Shown: positions 1 to 11,845 of the stretch, in pieces
Numbering within the stretch: position 1 is the stretch's first letter
Layout: each line of letters begins with the position of its first letter
DNA from: Collybia mongolica
Taxonomy: Eukaryota > Basidiomycota > Agaricomycetes > Agaricales > Clitocybaceae
Direction: 5' to 3'
Assembly: GCA_013420905.1 (NCBI GenBank)
Contig: JAAXNY010000005.1
Coordinates: 1,550,001 to 1,614,000, forward strand
Length of the DNA stretch: 64,000 nucleotides
Translations under genes and position numbers: made by a program
Notes under the pieces: model-generated
Seen by the model: only the letters and a program-made list of their open reading frames with translations
What the model was told of the DNA's origin: nothing
The model's database searches: none

Positions 1-737
1 TTCCTGATGCTCTTTTTCTCTACAAGGACTTCACCCGTATCTACACTTCTCTCGGACTCGGAAAGGGTACTTGATTTTCTTTCACAATCTCAGAAATGCG
101 TCCTGAAATCACCTGCCTAGAAACTATTGCATCCCTGCAAGCTTTCCGCAAACGTCACAGCGAAGCCCAGCGCCTCGCGTCCCAATATGCTTCGCAGCCT
201 ACCACTGTGGATTTGGCGCATTACCGTTCCGTCATAAAGAACAAGGCTATTGTTGATGAGGCAGAGAAGCTGTTGAGAGAGTTCAAGCCTGTCACTTACG
301 ACGTCAACGCACACGTCAAGGCGATCGAGACTTTTGAAGCAAAGGCCGTGCGTCGTTGCCATCCTCAATATCTTTTGAAACACGAACTGACACTAGGTTA
401 CAGGTTGAGAAAGCCAAGGAGACGGAGGAGAAGATTGACGTTGAACTCAAGGAGCTCCAGGCAACCCTTGCGAACATTGAGGATGCTCGGCCATTCGACC
501 AGCTAACAGTGAGGTTTTAAAGAAGTATCGGTATTGCTTTGACTGAAGGCTTGTATTTAGGTTGAGGACGTTGGCAAGGCTCATCCTCGTCTCGTGGAGG
601 TCGTCGAAACAATGGTGAAGAAGGGTAAATGGACAGTACCGGGTACGTCTCGCTTGAGCTCCATTGAGAGAACCGCTAATTCACCTCTGTCAATCTTAGG
701 TTACAAGGAGAAGTTTGGAGACCTTAACCTCATGTAA
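1..737 (+). CDS. ATP7: Mitochondrial ATP synthase subunit d, 3' part
   Basis: Subunit d belongs to the peripheral stalk of F1Fo-ATP synthase at the mitochondrial inner membrane. Joined exons (up to 66, 121-347, 404-508, 561-642, 700-737) read through the typical family blocks: YTSLGLGKETIASLQAFRKR, TTVDLAHYRSVIKN, FKPVTYDVNAHVKAIETFEA, LANIEDARPFDQLTVEDVGK and the C-terminal KGKWTVPGYKEKFGDL. All four internal introns are GT-AG and 52-57 nt long. The 5' end lies outside the window. The first bases look like an intron tail (pyrimidine-rich, ending near 26), although the frame stays open to base 3. An ATG at 96 lies inside intron 1 and is not the start. Identity is firm; only the left boundary is uncertain. 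Confidence 0.93.
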
Positions 738-930
738 TCGCGTCTATAAACTTAGAATGAAAAGGTGCTCCTGTGCCAACTCTTGCTTGGTTGATTGCAA
801 AGAATTGGAATCGCCTTGTGAATATCTCATGCCACTTAACGGGATATACATTCAGTCTCTACGAACTAGATTGTCCATTCTGTTTCATTTATGTCTACTT
901 GATTGGAACAAGGACAATTTTCTCTTTGAA

Positions 931-3900
931 CTAATATGCTCCAGGACGAGGTATCCATGCTGTCAGTGGTTGATTAACAATTGCAGCGATACCACTTTCC
1001 ACCTTTGAAGTAAGTCGAAGAGCAAGCGAATTGATTTTCGCACCCGTGGACCCAGCAGCCCAAAGTGATATGGCCAGCGTGTTCGCGCCGTTATAATTTA
1101 GGATTCCTTGAGCTGCCGTGCATGTATGAGGACAGTCCACGCAACGCATAAGCAAAAGATACTCACGAACTGGGAAGGCTGTCTGAGGACCAATATTGTT
1201 GACTAGCAAAGTGCTTCTTGAGAACACTGTACACTTGAGAATAAAAATCAGCTTACCATATTTGCCATATTGATATCCGTTGATGTAGAACTAGAATGGT
1301 CATGTTCGATCAGATGCTAGTCATAGCTCTATGTGTCATACCTGAGCACGATAGTAAATGTTACTTGTAGAATTCGAGATCACCAGCGATAAAGGGTAGT
1401 CAACCCCTTTGGGTACGTTCAAATCAAAGTTCGTCCTAAAGATCTGTCAAACTTCTTCCAAAACGAGAAAGAGTGTATTGAGATCGCACCTATAGAAGCT
1501 GACACCGGCGGTAGGAATTCCTGCCGTCGGTTTCCCAGAAGCCCAACGTGAGTCGTCAAACCCGGGGAGATGCCACCCTTCTCAACGGGTGAGAAAAAAT
1601 AGCACCATCATGATGTCAATCAATTCAAAAACAAACCTTGTCTTTCTCCGAAGAGACCTCCTTCATTCAAAGGTCCCCGAGTCCTATCAACATACTGTGG
1701 GTAGAATGCGTTAAGCATGAAGTTATCAACATAACGTTATGACATACGCTTTCCCCTCCCAGATTTCCCGTGAGTTTCCATGTGCTCACTTGGGGCAAGA
1801 CGCCTTTTCCGAGGAAAGAGTAGCTCCTGATCCCTCGAGGTTGCTTGAAAGAGTCGCTGGCAGCCCACCAATCGCCTTCATATCCCATATGGTCTTGTAG
1901 GATTGTCAAAACATGAGCCGAGCCTTGTTTTAAGAAAGAAGGGAAATTGAAGGTCCCTTGGTGTTCGCTGGTCAGAGAATCGCCCACCCACGAGCCGAGG
2001 TACGTAGAGTCGAGCCAGATGGAGTAGGCGAACGCGGTACCCCCCTGTATATCTAGGGAAAATCCAGTTTCTGCGCCGGAGGCGCTGAAGTGCGCGCGCC
2101 AGAGGATATTCCCTGTGTGGTAGCCATAATCCCCGGCCCAGAGAACCACGGAAGTATTGTGGGGATTGGGGTTCACGGTGGTTGTGTGGTCAGCGACGGT
2201 CCACCTCGCATCAGAATATTTAGGGTTGATTTCGGGAAGACTATCAGCCGTTTTCTATGCAGAGTTTGGTAAGGTGCTTGAGTAGTCATAAATAACACAT
2301 ACCCATTTCAGGGCGGAGAGGTCCGGGAGATTTACCACCGGGAGGTTGGTAGTTTTCTTCGCGACCAGGGTACCATAGGGAGTCTTATTGAGCGAGAGTG
2401 GTGCACCGTTGAATGTGACAGATCTAGATGAAGCAGCAGGCGCAATTATCTCGAACGACGATGTTTTGTTCAAGTCACCACTGATAGCAAGGGTGCCACG
2501 CGAAATATCAACTGATCGGAGAAGATAGCCTCCTTTTATGATGACTGGGTTGTCGGTACTGAAACGAGCATAAGGGCCTGTAGTCTGTGGGTGAAGAACC
2601 CAGAATTCGTATGCATTGGTGCGATCTAAAAAAAAAAGTCAGCACGCCTTGTGACTTGCTTGTCAAAGAGAAAAACTGACCAAGAATGTAAAGTAAGACA
2701 TTCCCAACCTGGACGACTGTCTGTCCAGTTGTTGTGTATTGCAAGGCAAGACTGCCACCGACGAGTACCTTCTGGTTGATTTCTCCATTTCCAGAAACAA
2801 CCTTGGCAACGGGGGCTCTTCCGCTATACTTGAAGGCAGTTTCGTGGAGTTCTCCAGCATTCCCATAGACGAGGATAACATCTTTGCCGTCAATTGTTGC
2901 CCTGGAAATGATTAGTGCATCTTAACCACTAAGAGAGCAAAGAGATACATACCAGGTGAGAATTTCTCCTGTAGAATACAATAAAGTGGTGGAACCCGCG
3001 GCGTAGTCTACGACATGAATCTTGGTGTCTTTACCGTTTAAGGCGAGAGAGCCGCCAATGGTGGGAATCGTGAGGTCTCCAATGCTTGTCGTTAAGTTTA
3101 GCTGATAAGTCTGGACTGCATTTGTAGACGCATCTGTTTGCCTGGGAACATCAACTTCCCGATATCGCTGGGAATTACAGATCTAGATACCTGACAAAGT
3201 AAAATCCAGTCTTGTTGCCAACGGCATCAAGTACTTGGGTGGTCTTGAGGGCAGCATTGCTTGTGAAAGAACCTTGGGTGGCGAAAATGTTCATCGGCCG
3301 TGAAGTCAAATAAGCTGGGGAAACAGCGAGGAAATTGGCTTGAAGCTTCAATTCATAATATTTCTCGCGGAGCGTCCTGTCTTCCGCAATAGCTGCTCCC
3401 TGTATAGATCGCATTAAGTGATGTTTCTAATATTGGATACTGAGCTCACATAATCGTACGACGTGTAACCACCTAGACTTTATGTATCAGCGGTTGTGGG
3501 GAAATATAGAAGTACGGAAGAAGTAGCAAACCTGGGTGACTGATCCCTCCTGGATATAAAAACAGACGTCAGTGTCTTGAATACGTAGAAAAAGACATTT
3601 CGCACCCCAGTTCGTTCCACCAAAGATCATATATATGTTGAAGATCGTCGTTGACATGGCATATTGGTTTTTGTAGAATACTGTGCCAAGCTCAGTAACA
3701 ATGATTGAAGTTGATGATTTACATACCTCGTTCAAATTCAGGCCCCAAGAGGACACTGCACTTTTCATACCCTGATCCTCCCCTGATAATGGTGATTAGG
3801 TCTAGTATGTTGAAAGGCGAGAATTATCTACCAGCCATCGAACGCACCACCCTGGAATTCAAATACGGCATTGGGGTCTTCAGGGTTTACGTCCAAATGT

Positions 3901-5155
3901 GCTCCCCAGAAATATCTAATTTATTCGTTAGACTTGCCACGACCTGACGAAAAATACATACTCGGGGACAGCGTCTGATTTCCACGTATATGGATTCGAG
4001 CAATCGAATCCGTTGGGATAAGAGTCATATCCTGAGATGCAGCTTTAGGTTCCGTTGGTTTCTTCAATAGTGCTTAATTTACCATAAATATCGACGCTAG
4101 TGAAATGACCTCCAGGCCATGCATCATTGGTCGTGATGGGGACAGTAATACCAGCATCGCGCTAGAGAGGTTGAGGTTTCGAACTAATACCAGTCGATAT
4201 AACTCACAAGAGATTGCATGAGCCTCTTGTGGTATTCAAAGTCCTCAGTGTAAGGTTCTTGGACGCCACTGTACTCGTTCTCTGCCTGTTCATACGAAAT
4301 GAAATTCAGTGGGGTTCCAACAACGCTGTGTCAAAATCTCACCTGCACAAGGATCACCGGACCACCTTTGGTAATCTGGTTTTTTGCAATCAAAGATCCA
4401 ACAGTTTGGATATAGCCCTCGTATGCCTCAAGGTATGTAGTGTTGGATGTACGCCACAGACCAGGCGTGTGTGTTCCCCATCCCGGGAACCCACCACCTG
4501 AGGTCTCTGCATTGATGTAAGGCCTAAAGGTGGTAGACATCGTTAGTTTGGTTTATACGGGCAGCCAATTCTCACTGACCCTGGACGCGCAATGAGGTAT
4601 ATCCCTGCCTTCATGGCAGCATCAAACAACGGTTGTAGGTCACGGAAACCCTCGAATGAGATATCCCCGTGTTTAGACTCGTGAATACCCCAGAAGACAT
4701 AGAAAGAGACTGCGTTGAATCCCATAGCCCTAGAAGAATGTAAGAAAGAGTATGTACGATGTTGACGTGAGACTGACTTGATTTTCTGGAGTATGTCAAG
4801 GTGCATACTTTGCACTGGCATCCTATTTTCAAATAAGATCCATGAGGGTTCTAAGGATAATGACAGGAAAATTTGAGTATACGTACCGGTATGGATGGAT
4901 TTCCCCACTGAAGAGCATGAGTCGTTTGCCATGGATCATGAGAGAATATTGGTCCCATGTCACCTGAGATCGGAGAAGCTGAGACCCATATTACTCTCAT
5001 ATTCCGGTATCTCTACTCACAATGTCCTGAAGATAATTATTTTGCGTTTGTCTGGAAAGGATATTCGAAATTGAAGATGCGGGACCACGACGCGAACCTG
5101 CCAGTGCAGAGGCTGCGCACAAAAGCGTGACAGCTTTCGAGAGAAGGAGCTTCAT
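931..5155 (-). CDS. lacA: Secreted GH35 beta-galactosidase
   Basis: This is a large multi-exon gene, roughly 1,000 residues after joining exons, the usual size for fungal secreted GH35 enzymes that remove terminal beta-galactosyl residues. The start (ATG at 5155) opens a signal peptide ([20 protein letters not shown]). GH35 blocks follow in order: [56 protein letters not shown] and [19 protein letters not shown] with the acid/base Glu near 4295. Then comes [12 protein letters not shown] with the expected nucleophile Glu near 3855, followed by the jelly-roll domains ([11 protein letters not shown] near 1760) and a C-terminus ending ...[10 protein letters not shown]. No frame break was found. 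It is divergent from the hexokinase gene across about 1.3 kb. Substrate preference (lactose, pectic or xyloglucan galactose) cannot be read from sequence. Confidence 0.93.
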
Positions 5156-6478
5156 GGCTCTTGTTTTCTCAAGAGATTATTCCAGCTAACCCGGCTCTTT
5201 AAACGAGAATAACCAGTGCCAGCGCCGGCATTGACCCTCTCAAACCGCACAGGTGAATTCATTCGGAAAATCTTCGAGGAACGCGCCAGAGAAGCAACGA
5301 CTAAAATTTCGAGAAAAGTACGCGCGTAAGAGACGTAGGCGAAAGTAAATGGTCCGCGCATACAAAATCGAAGCTATCGCGGCTCCAAAGTTCGGGTGAT
5401 GGCCCAAAAACAGATATGCATTCGGGAAAATACGCACACGTGACAATCTTGGTTGATCACGCGTAGGAAATCGAAGGCCCGCTCCGTCCCGCCAGCTTTC
5501 TTTGTTCCAAGTCTACATCTTGCCAAGTGCGCTCGCGATGAGCGTCGAGACTCGGGCACAACCGAAGGAGTTCTCGGAGGGATCGCACTCTGCGTCTTAT
5601 ACACAGTCGGCGTCTTTGCTTTCAATAATGGATACCAACAAGACTCTGTAAACGGCCCGGATCCCCTTCGTACACAACGTAACCACTGTCCAGCAGCCTA
5701 GTGGTGTGGGTCTTCTCAGACCGAGGTTAAGCCGGCTATCCAAACACTTTTTCGTGTATCGCCTCATCACCTCGCATGACATTACTTTTCAGCAGCCCCA
5801 CAATGATGAGAGTGAAATTTGCCAGAGAACGTCGGCCCTGCACGATAGTCTGTGTGCTTGTGATACACCAAGCTGGTTTATCAAACCCCGGTGGCGGCCT
5901 ACACAAGAGCACAAGATGAACCCACTTCACATTCCACTAAGAGTGAAACATATCAAGACGACTAGGCTGGTACAATCGACACCACCCTGAAAATTCTAGG
6001 TCGGACTAGTACTCGACCTCCCTCCCACTTTAGTATATGTAAAGATGGGGTCGGGTTCCTTTCTCTAGTCTCACTTTTCGTCTGTAAGAGGTGCTTGCAG
6101 TCTTGCGTTGTGTGATGTTGACCTGATTATTTGTACTGGCACGAGTCGAAAACTGTACTTGAATTCTGCGATAGTTACGATGGCTGCAAGTAATGGAAAT
6201 TGGTTGAATCAATTATACAACATGACGAGAGCTCTATACAACGTTATCGTGTACTTTTCGGACTTGTAGACAATTCCCTCTGGCCTCTCTCGTAGGCTTT
6301 TAGGGACCATGTGGGGTAGGAGAGGGTAAGAGAAACTGATCGAAGCCATCATAGAGCAAACGCCAGCATCGGTGTCCGAAAGCGGAAGTGACGTATGGGG
6401 ATGGTGATTGCCAAGTGGGCTGCAGATAAACTCAAACTCTAGACATCTTAGATTCTTACCTCCACCATCTAATCCCCA
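5156..6478. promoter_or_regulatory. Shared divergent promoter region, beta-galactosidase / hexokinase
   Basis: This 1.3-kb intergenic segment separates two divergently transcribed sugar-metabolism genes. No convincing coding exon was found on either strand; the short ORFs inside lack recognisable motifs. A hexamer GTGGGG at 6311-6316 and CCGGGG (minus strand, near 5887) fit the loose SYGGRG consensus of fungal carbon-catabolite repressors. Such hexamers occur often by chance. Confidence 0.4.
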
Positions 6479-8563
6479 ATGGCCCCAATATCAGCACTAA
6501 CTTACAACGATGCCCAACGCATATTTGACGACATAGATCGCCAGTTCCAACTCAGTCAGGAAACTCTGGTAGAACTCTCAAAAGCTTTCTTGCATGAGTT
6601 CAGTGTTGGGCTAGGAGACTACAATCATCCCATGGCGATGATGTACGTTCCATGATCTCCATCGTTGTTACATCTAACACCCTTTAGCCCTACATTCGTG
6701 ACTGGCGTTCCCAATGGCACAGAGACCGGGTGAGTTTCCTCGATCGCCGCATTAAACCCAGAAAGCCCACACAGGAGAGCTCAGGACATTCCTAGCCTTG
6801 GATCTGGGGGGCACAAATATGTAAGAGGAACACTTCCGTCACATTTTCCTCAGTAAACACGACTCAGGCGCGTCTGTGAAGTCGTACTGAACGGCGACAA
6901 AACGTTTTCCCTGCGCCAACAGAAATATAAGGTTTCCGATGCACTCAAGACTGGCGAAGCGACAGTGTTATTTGGTATGTTCCTTTTCCAATCTTGAAAT
7001 CGTGTCTCTAACGGCTGTAATGCTTTGTAGACTACCTCGCAGACTCTGTCGATGCCTTCTTAACTACACATGCTGCCTCCGCATACACATCCCCGGTGCA
7101 GGCTGCCGTTGTCGACAATCCTGATGTTGTCCATCTCGGTCTCACTTTCTCCTTCCCGGTGGAACAAACCGCTCTTGATTCAGGAAAGATTCTTACGTGG
7201 ACGAAAGGCTTCGCCGCGAAGAACGCGATTGGTAATGATGTCGTCAAACTTCTGCAGGACGCGTTTGACCGGAAACATATGCATGTGAAGTGTGTCGCTT
7301 TGGTCAACGACGTGCGTGAATCGCGTTGTTTCTTCTTCCTTGTGATTAAAACCTCGCTACCTAGACTGTTGGGGCCCTGCTTTCTCGAGCCTACACGTCC
7401 GGAGGTTGTATTCTGGGCGCTATATTCGGAACCGGCACAAACGGTGCTTACGTGGAGGAAGTTGGTGAGTGCTTTGTCCTGTGTTTAAGGGCTGACATTG
7501 AAAGGTGAATGTTTAGCCAAAATAACCAAATTGAAGAACTCCCCTGCCGCTGCACGCGGTGGACATATGATTGTTAACACAGAATGGGGTGCATTTAACA
7601 ACTCCGTAAGTGTTCACGACCTCAGATTACAAGAGGAGGGTTCACACCACCCGACCAGCGATCCCACCTGCCATGTACACCATTCGATAACTCCCTCGAT
7701 CGACTCAGCATCAACCCCTCGTACCAAGCATTTGAGAAGTTAATTTCCGGCATGTACCTGGGCGAGATTACACGAAATATCATGGTCTCCTTGATTGACG
7801 CTGCTCCCAAGCCTTTACTTTTCGGAGGCAAAGCCACTGCCGTACTCAACAAGCATTATGGAGTCGATAGCAGTGTGATGAGCGACATCGAAGCGGCATG
7901 GGAAGGCAAGGATACGTCCGAGGCTGCAGACCTGAACTCAATTCCCCCATTTATGGCTTTCGACGACAGCAATCTTTTGCCTGTAGTCAAATCGAAACTC
8001 GAACGTATTAGATTGGTTATCGTTAAACAGTTTGGGTACAAAGATACGGAAGTGACTCTGAGGGATGCTGCGGTATGTCATTATGTACTGAGGTACAGAC
8101 AGGGTTAACCGGGGTTTTTAGATCGTTCGATGGGCGTGTTCGTTGGTGGCGAGGCGTGCGGCCTTGCTGAGTGGTCTCGCAGTTGCGGTAGTGCTTCTGG
8201 AGACCGGACGTGCCGACCTCCCAGACAAGTCTGGTAAATACCCCAAACGTATTGAGACCGAAGAGATTGGGGTTGGAGTTGATGGCAGGTCAGCGGCGAA
8301 CTTTGGATCCTATTGGTTGTTGTTAACCTTTAGCTTGTCTAGTTTGATTGAACACTATCCCAATTTTGAGCGCATGACTCGAGAATCATTGCGAGCATTG
8401 GTTGGACCAGATGTGGAAAAAAGGGTTGTCATTGGTATGGCAAAGGACGGAAGTGGTGTTGGTGGTGAGAAATACATTATATTCCTGTTCCTCTGCTGAT
8501 AAACTGATGGTGTATTCAGCTGCACTTTGCGCACTTCAGGCGCTCAAGCAGCATCACTCATAG
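6479..8563 (+). CDS. Hexokinase
   Basis: The product phosphorylates hexoses with ATP at the first step of glycolysis. Exon joining gives about 500 residues, normal for fungal hexokinases. Visible family motifs are: N-terminal QLSQETLVELSKAFLHEF, phosphate-binding FLALDLGGTNMRVCEV (6783-6885), sugar-binding HLGLTFSFPVEQT...WTKGF (7132-7212), LVNDTVGALLSRAY split by an intron near 7312, the adenosine/phosphate segment GAIFGTGTNGAYVEE (7416-7463), MYLGEITRNIM (7752-7784), and GVDGSLIEHYPNFERM split by an intron near 8288. The C-terminus is GMAKDGSGVG|AALCALQALKQHHS. It is divergent from the GH35 gene. I cannot tell a hexokinase from a glucokinase assignment by eye, so no symbol is given. Confidence 0.93.
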
Positions 8564-8743
8564 AGATAATTAAGAAGTGTAATTTTACCCCCTACATATG
8601 TTATTTGTTAAATGTATCAACAGTTGTAGGAAAGACATACTCATCTTACCACACTGATTCAGTTGAGTAATGCATGATTTTCCTGGAAAGAACTGAGAGC
8701 AACACACTAAAATACCGTAAATTGCATTAACGTCGACTGTACT

Positions 8744-10001
8744 TTAAAACTTTGTAAAATCCGGAATAACCGCTGTATACGCTCTGCTGACTTTGGCCCA
8801 ATCCAACACTGTCCAGAACTTTTTCAGCCACTCTTCCTTTCCCCACACCCCGTATCCCGCGGAAATCCAGGCATGTTCATGGACTGACACACAGAACAAT
8901 GGGAACAATGTTTCTCCAATATTCAACATATCGACTTTAGTCTGTGGTTTGCTTCTGTCAAAAGCCGAGGGGCCTTCCTTGCCATCCCAGAGAGAACTTG
9001 GAGCACCGAAAGACTCGACAGACAAGCGTGCAGAACTGTGGAGGAATCGTGGATGGAGAGTATTGGTTGGGGGAGGGGTGCTTGAGCCCGAGATACCCGA
9101 GCTGGGGGATGATGGATTCACACCAGGGGGAGAGGGTTGCGCTGTGGGTGATCGCTGAGGAGCCTGCAAGTGGCGGTCAACGGCGGCATGGAATTCAGCG
9201 GCCTCCGGGTCCACCAAGTCTGCGGGGTCAAATAATGCAGGGTCGACCGGGTCACCACGGTCAATTTGCGAAAGGTCTTCGCCAAGGAGAAGTCCTTTGC
9301 TGTGAGCCATATACGACCGGGACCGGATGAGCAAACTCCCTGGGCCAAAGGTGGGGATGACACCAGTGTTGCCGTTTGTGTCCGTGACGAACCATACATA
9401 ACCGGAGGTGAACATGCCCATGGCAGCGGCGGAGAAAGAAGATTTTAGCTGGGCTATGCTCCCGTGCTGCATGCGGATAGCCTCGCCAAGGTTTGAGGTT
9501 ATTTCGTCTTGGTGTGTGGTAGCTGGAGGAGCTGGGGGTGGTTTCTATGGGGCCAAATAAATTGAGAGTTATAGGGACCACATTGCTTCGACGGACGTAC
9601 AAGATGGTCGAGGAAATAACTATTGTTCAGTGCTAAACTAGCATAATTGAACATCAATGTCTTTTCACGATGTGGTGCTGCGTTTATTAGTGTCTGGACG
9701 ACACCCTTGCCCTCTTCCTCCGTTCCTGAGATTCGTGAGCATATAGGACTTGGTCGGGTTGTTCACGCAACTCACCCCGAACCTCTTCGTTCAGCCGCTG
9801 CAAAAGCCCATCATGATACTCTTCAGCAATAGCTTTGAGGGCTGCAGGGGGCAAAAAGTCTCCTAGTCCATCCTCAACGGGATACAGCAGCGACCTGCGT
9901 TTGTGAATATTCCGTGTTCCCCAGCGTGACTTGAGGTGAGAAATTGCAATAGTCCTCGAAACATTTGATGAGGCGAGACAGCGAAGTCCCAGGTTGCTCA
10001 T
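8744..10001 (-). CDS. Mitochondrial small-subunit ribosomal protein mS43-type (Fe/Mn-SOD fold)
   Basis: Three exons give a protein of about 350 residues. The start at 10001 (MSNLGLRCLASSNVSRTIAIS) gives a basic, hydroxylated N-terminus typical of a mitochondrial presequence; upstream in-frame residues are not needed. SOD-fold landmarks are present: RSLLYPVEDGLGDFLPPAAL (helical hairpin start), NNSYFLDHLKPP, SIAQLKSSFSAAAMGMFTSG, GYVWFVTD and, near the end, VSVHEHAWISAGYGVWGKE. The last block occupies the position of the SOD DVWEHAYY metal motif but is altered, and a Pro/Ser-rich insert of roughly 60 residues (about 9040-9190) interrupts the domain. Both traits fit the mitoribosomal SOD-like proteins (yeast Rsm26 group) better than an active superoxide dismutase. 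Confidence 0.75.
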
Positions 10002-11371
10002 ATTAGATATGAAGAATAGTATGTCCTGTCCCCGCTCGACGCGAAGTTTTTTTGAAGGAGCCGAGAGACTGCAAATTTGTTTGTGTAAAGTAAAGTTCGT
10101 GTTTGCTTCTGTGTGGCAAAAGCCTCTCATCCTGATCTCGACCATGTTTCTTGACAACTTGTTGGCGAAAGCAAATATTGCATGTGTCAGGTAACCCCTC
10201 ATAAGGTGTCGAAACCCAGGAGGAAACACCCATGGTCAAGGAATAGACTCCCCTTCGGAGCCCCAGATCCGGAATCCAATCGTAGTCATCGTACACAGGC
10301 ATCGACACAGTGTCCTCCTTGGTACATGGTCGCATGTCGGACTCGGGATTGCAAAAGCTTCAGAGTAAGTCATTCTTTGCAATTCGTTGCTGTTAAAGGG
10401 ACACTCGAACAATATACCCCTTTCAAAACGAGTCAAAGTATTCTCGTTAAGTTGCGATATCAGTGCAACACGGAACTACCAAATCCCACTCCATGCGGAT
10501 GGCTTTTTCCTTTAAGTCGCCTTTCACGACGGATCATTTGGTTGGCTCCTTCCAACTACCTTGGAATGTGCCATCAACCGGACATCTCTCGACATGGTGG
10601 TGACAACTATATAATCGGGGTAATCCAAGGAAACGTGAGTCCTCGCTCTGCTTCATCCGGCATTACAAGCCCTGTGAGACTCAATTTAACCTCCTTCATG
10701 TTCCACCCCAAGCAGCCTAACCGCCGGGCCCGCCATTCTGATATAATGTATCTTGAACTTATTCCCCTGGTCCGATCTATCAAGCTTTACAGCATCAAGC
10801 ATCCGGGCGGACACAACAAATGATTCCGTTCAGGGGAAGATTCTTGGCACATCTCCGCAAAATCTCAGAGCCGAACAATACATTTCTATCCCGGCCGACG
10901 ACATAGGCAACTAAATCGCCAGTACCACGGACATGCCTAAAGGTTGTATGACAAGGCCTGCGCTTCGTGTCCCCTTTCCGCCGTTCCCTACATTAACGCC
11001 GCTAAACCTGACATCTCTGGCGCTGAAACGCTCTTCCTTAACATATGGAAACTGCCTTTGTCGACATGTGAACTTTGCAGGGCAATACACAAGCGTTATC
11101 TCGGCTTGGAGTTGTGGTAGATTCCAATGCATTTCCATATGTTACAGATTGTGCATTTGTATTTAAATTACATTGCTGTGACTTAATAAGGTCCTTGCTA
11201 GGGTTTTCCAGGTCCAGCATCATCTCCTAACACAAGTTCTGGTATGGATGTTCTATTTTTATCATTTGCCTGGAGCCCAATGTGAGTTTGTGCTTGTATG
11301 GCAAGAGCTTCCCAAAGTTCACTCTCACGTCGGTGACGAGGACACGTTGCACAAAAACTCTTTTGCATAGA
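10002..11371. other. Intergenic, no gene recognised
   Basis: There are open frames on both strands, the longest being 213 codons at 10182-10823 (+), but none shows a known motif, spliced continuity or plausible codon pattern. The right end must hold the OST2 promoter and the left end the mS43 promoter. A TATA-like tatataa lies near 10609 with no coding region behind it. Confidence 0.4.
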
Positions 11372-11845
11372 ATGGCTCCCAAATCATCTCCAGCCCAGCC
11401 TTCAGCGGCCACAAATGCTGTTCAAACGCTCTGGAAAGCATACAACGACCAGACATCCGACCGCCTCAAATTCATTGATGCATTCCTCTTCTTCCTCATG
11501 CTATCTGGTGTTGCACAGTTCCTATACTGCGTGCTCATAACTGATTTCCCATTTAATGCATTCCTGGCTGGGTGAGTACTAGTGCTGCGGTTATCTTGCG
11601 TGTAACCTAACGCGTCGCCATACCTAGCTTCTCAAGCAATGTCGGGCAATTTGTCTTGACAGCGTCTCTTCGCTCACAGGTGAACCCGGATAATAAAAAT
11701 GAATTCAAAGAGGTCTCCCCAGAGAGGTGCGCGTGTACTTTTTACAGCGCAAATGCGTTGTATTGAAATTACCTGCAGGGCTTTTGCGGACTTCGCGTTG
11801 GGTTCAATTGTACTCCATTTTTTCGTGTACAACTTCCTTGGGTAA
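11372..11845 (+). CDS. OST2: Oligosaccharyltransferase epsilon subunit (DAD1/Ost2)
   Basis: This is a small ER membrane subunit of the oligosaccharyltransferase that N-glycosylates nascent proteins. Three exons (11372-11571, 11628-11726, 11779-11845) join in frame to about 121 residues, the family length. Diagnostic segments are LKFIDAFLFFLMLSGVAQFL (first membrane helix), YCVLITDFPFNAFLAGF, SNVGQFVLTASLRSQVN and the nearly invariant end ERAFADFALGSIVLHFFVYN followed by FLG. Both introns are GT-AG, 56 and 52 nt. Confidence 0.95.

Noticed and set aside
10182..10823. A 213-codon open frame on the plus strand
   Set aside because: No start context, motif or homologous pattern; composition looks like translated non-coding DNA, and it overlaps the promoter of the mS43-type gene.
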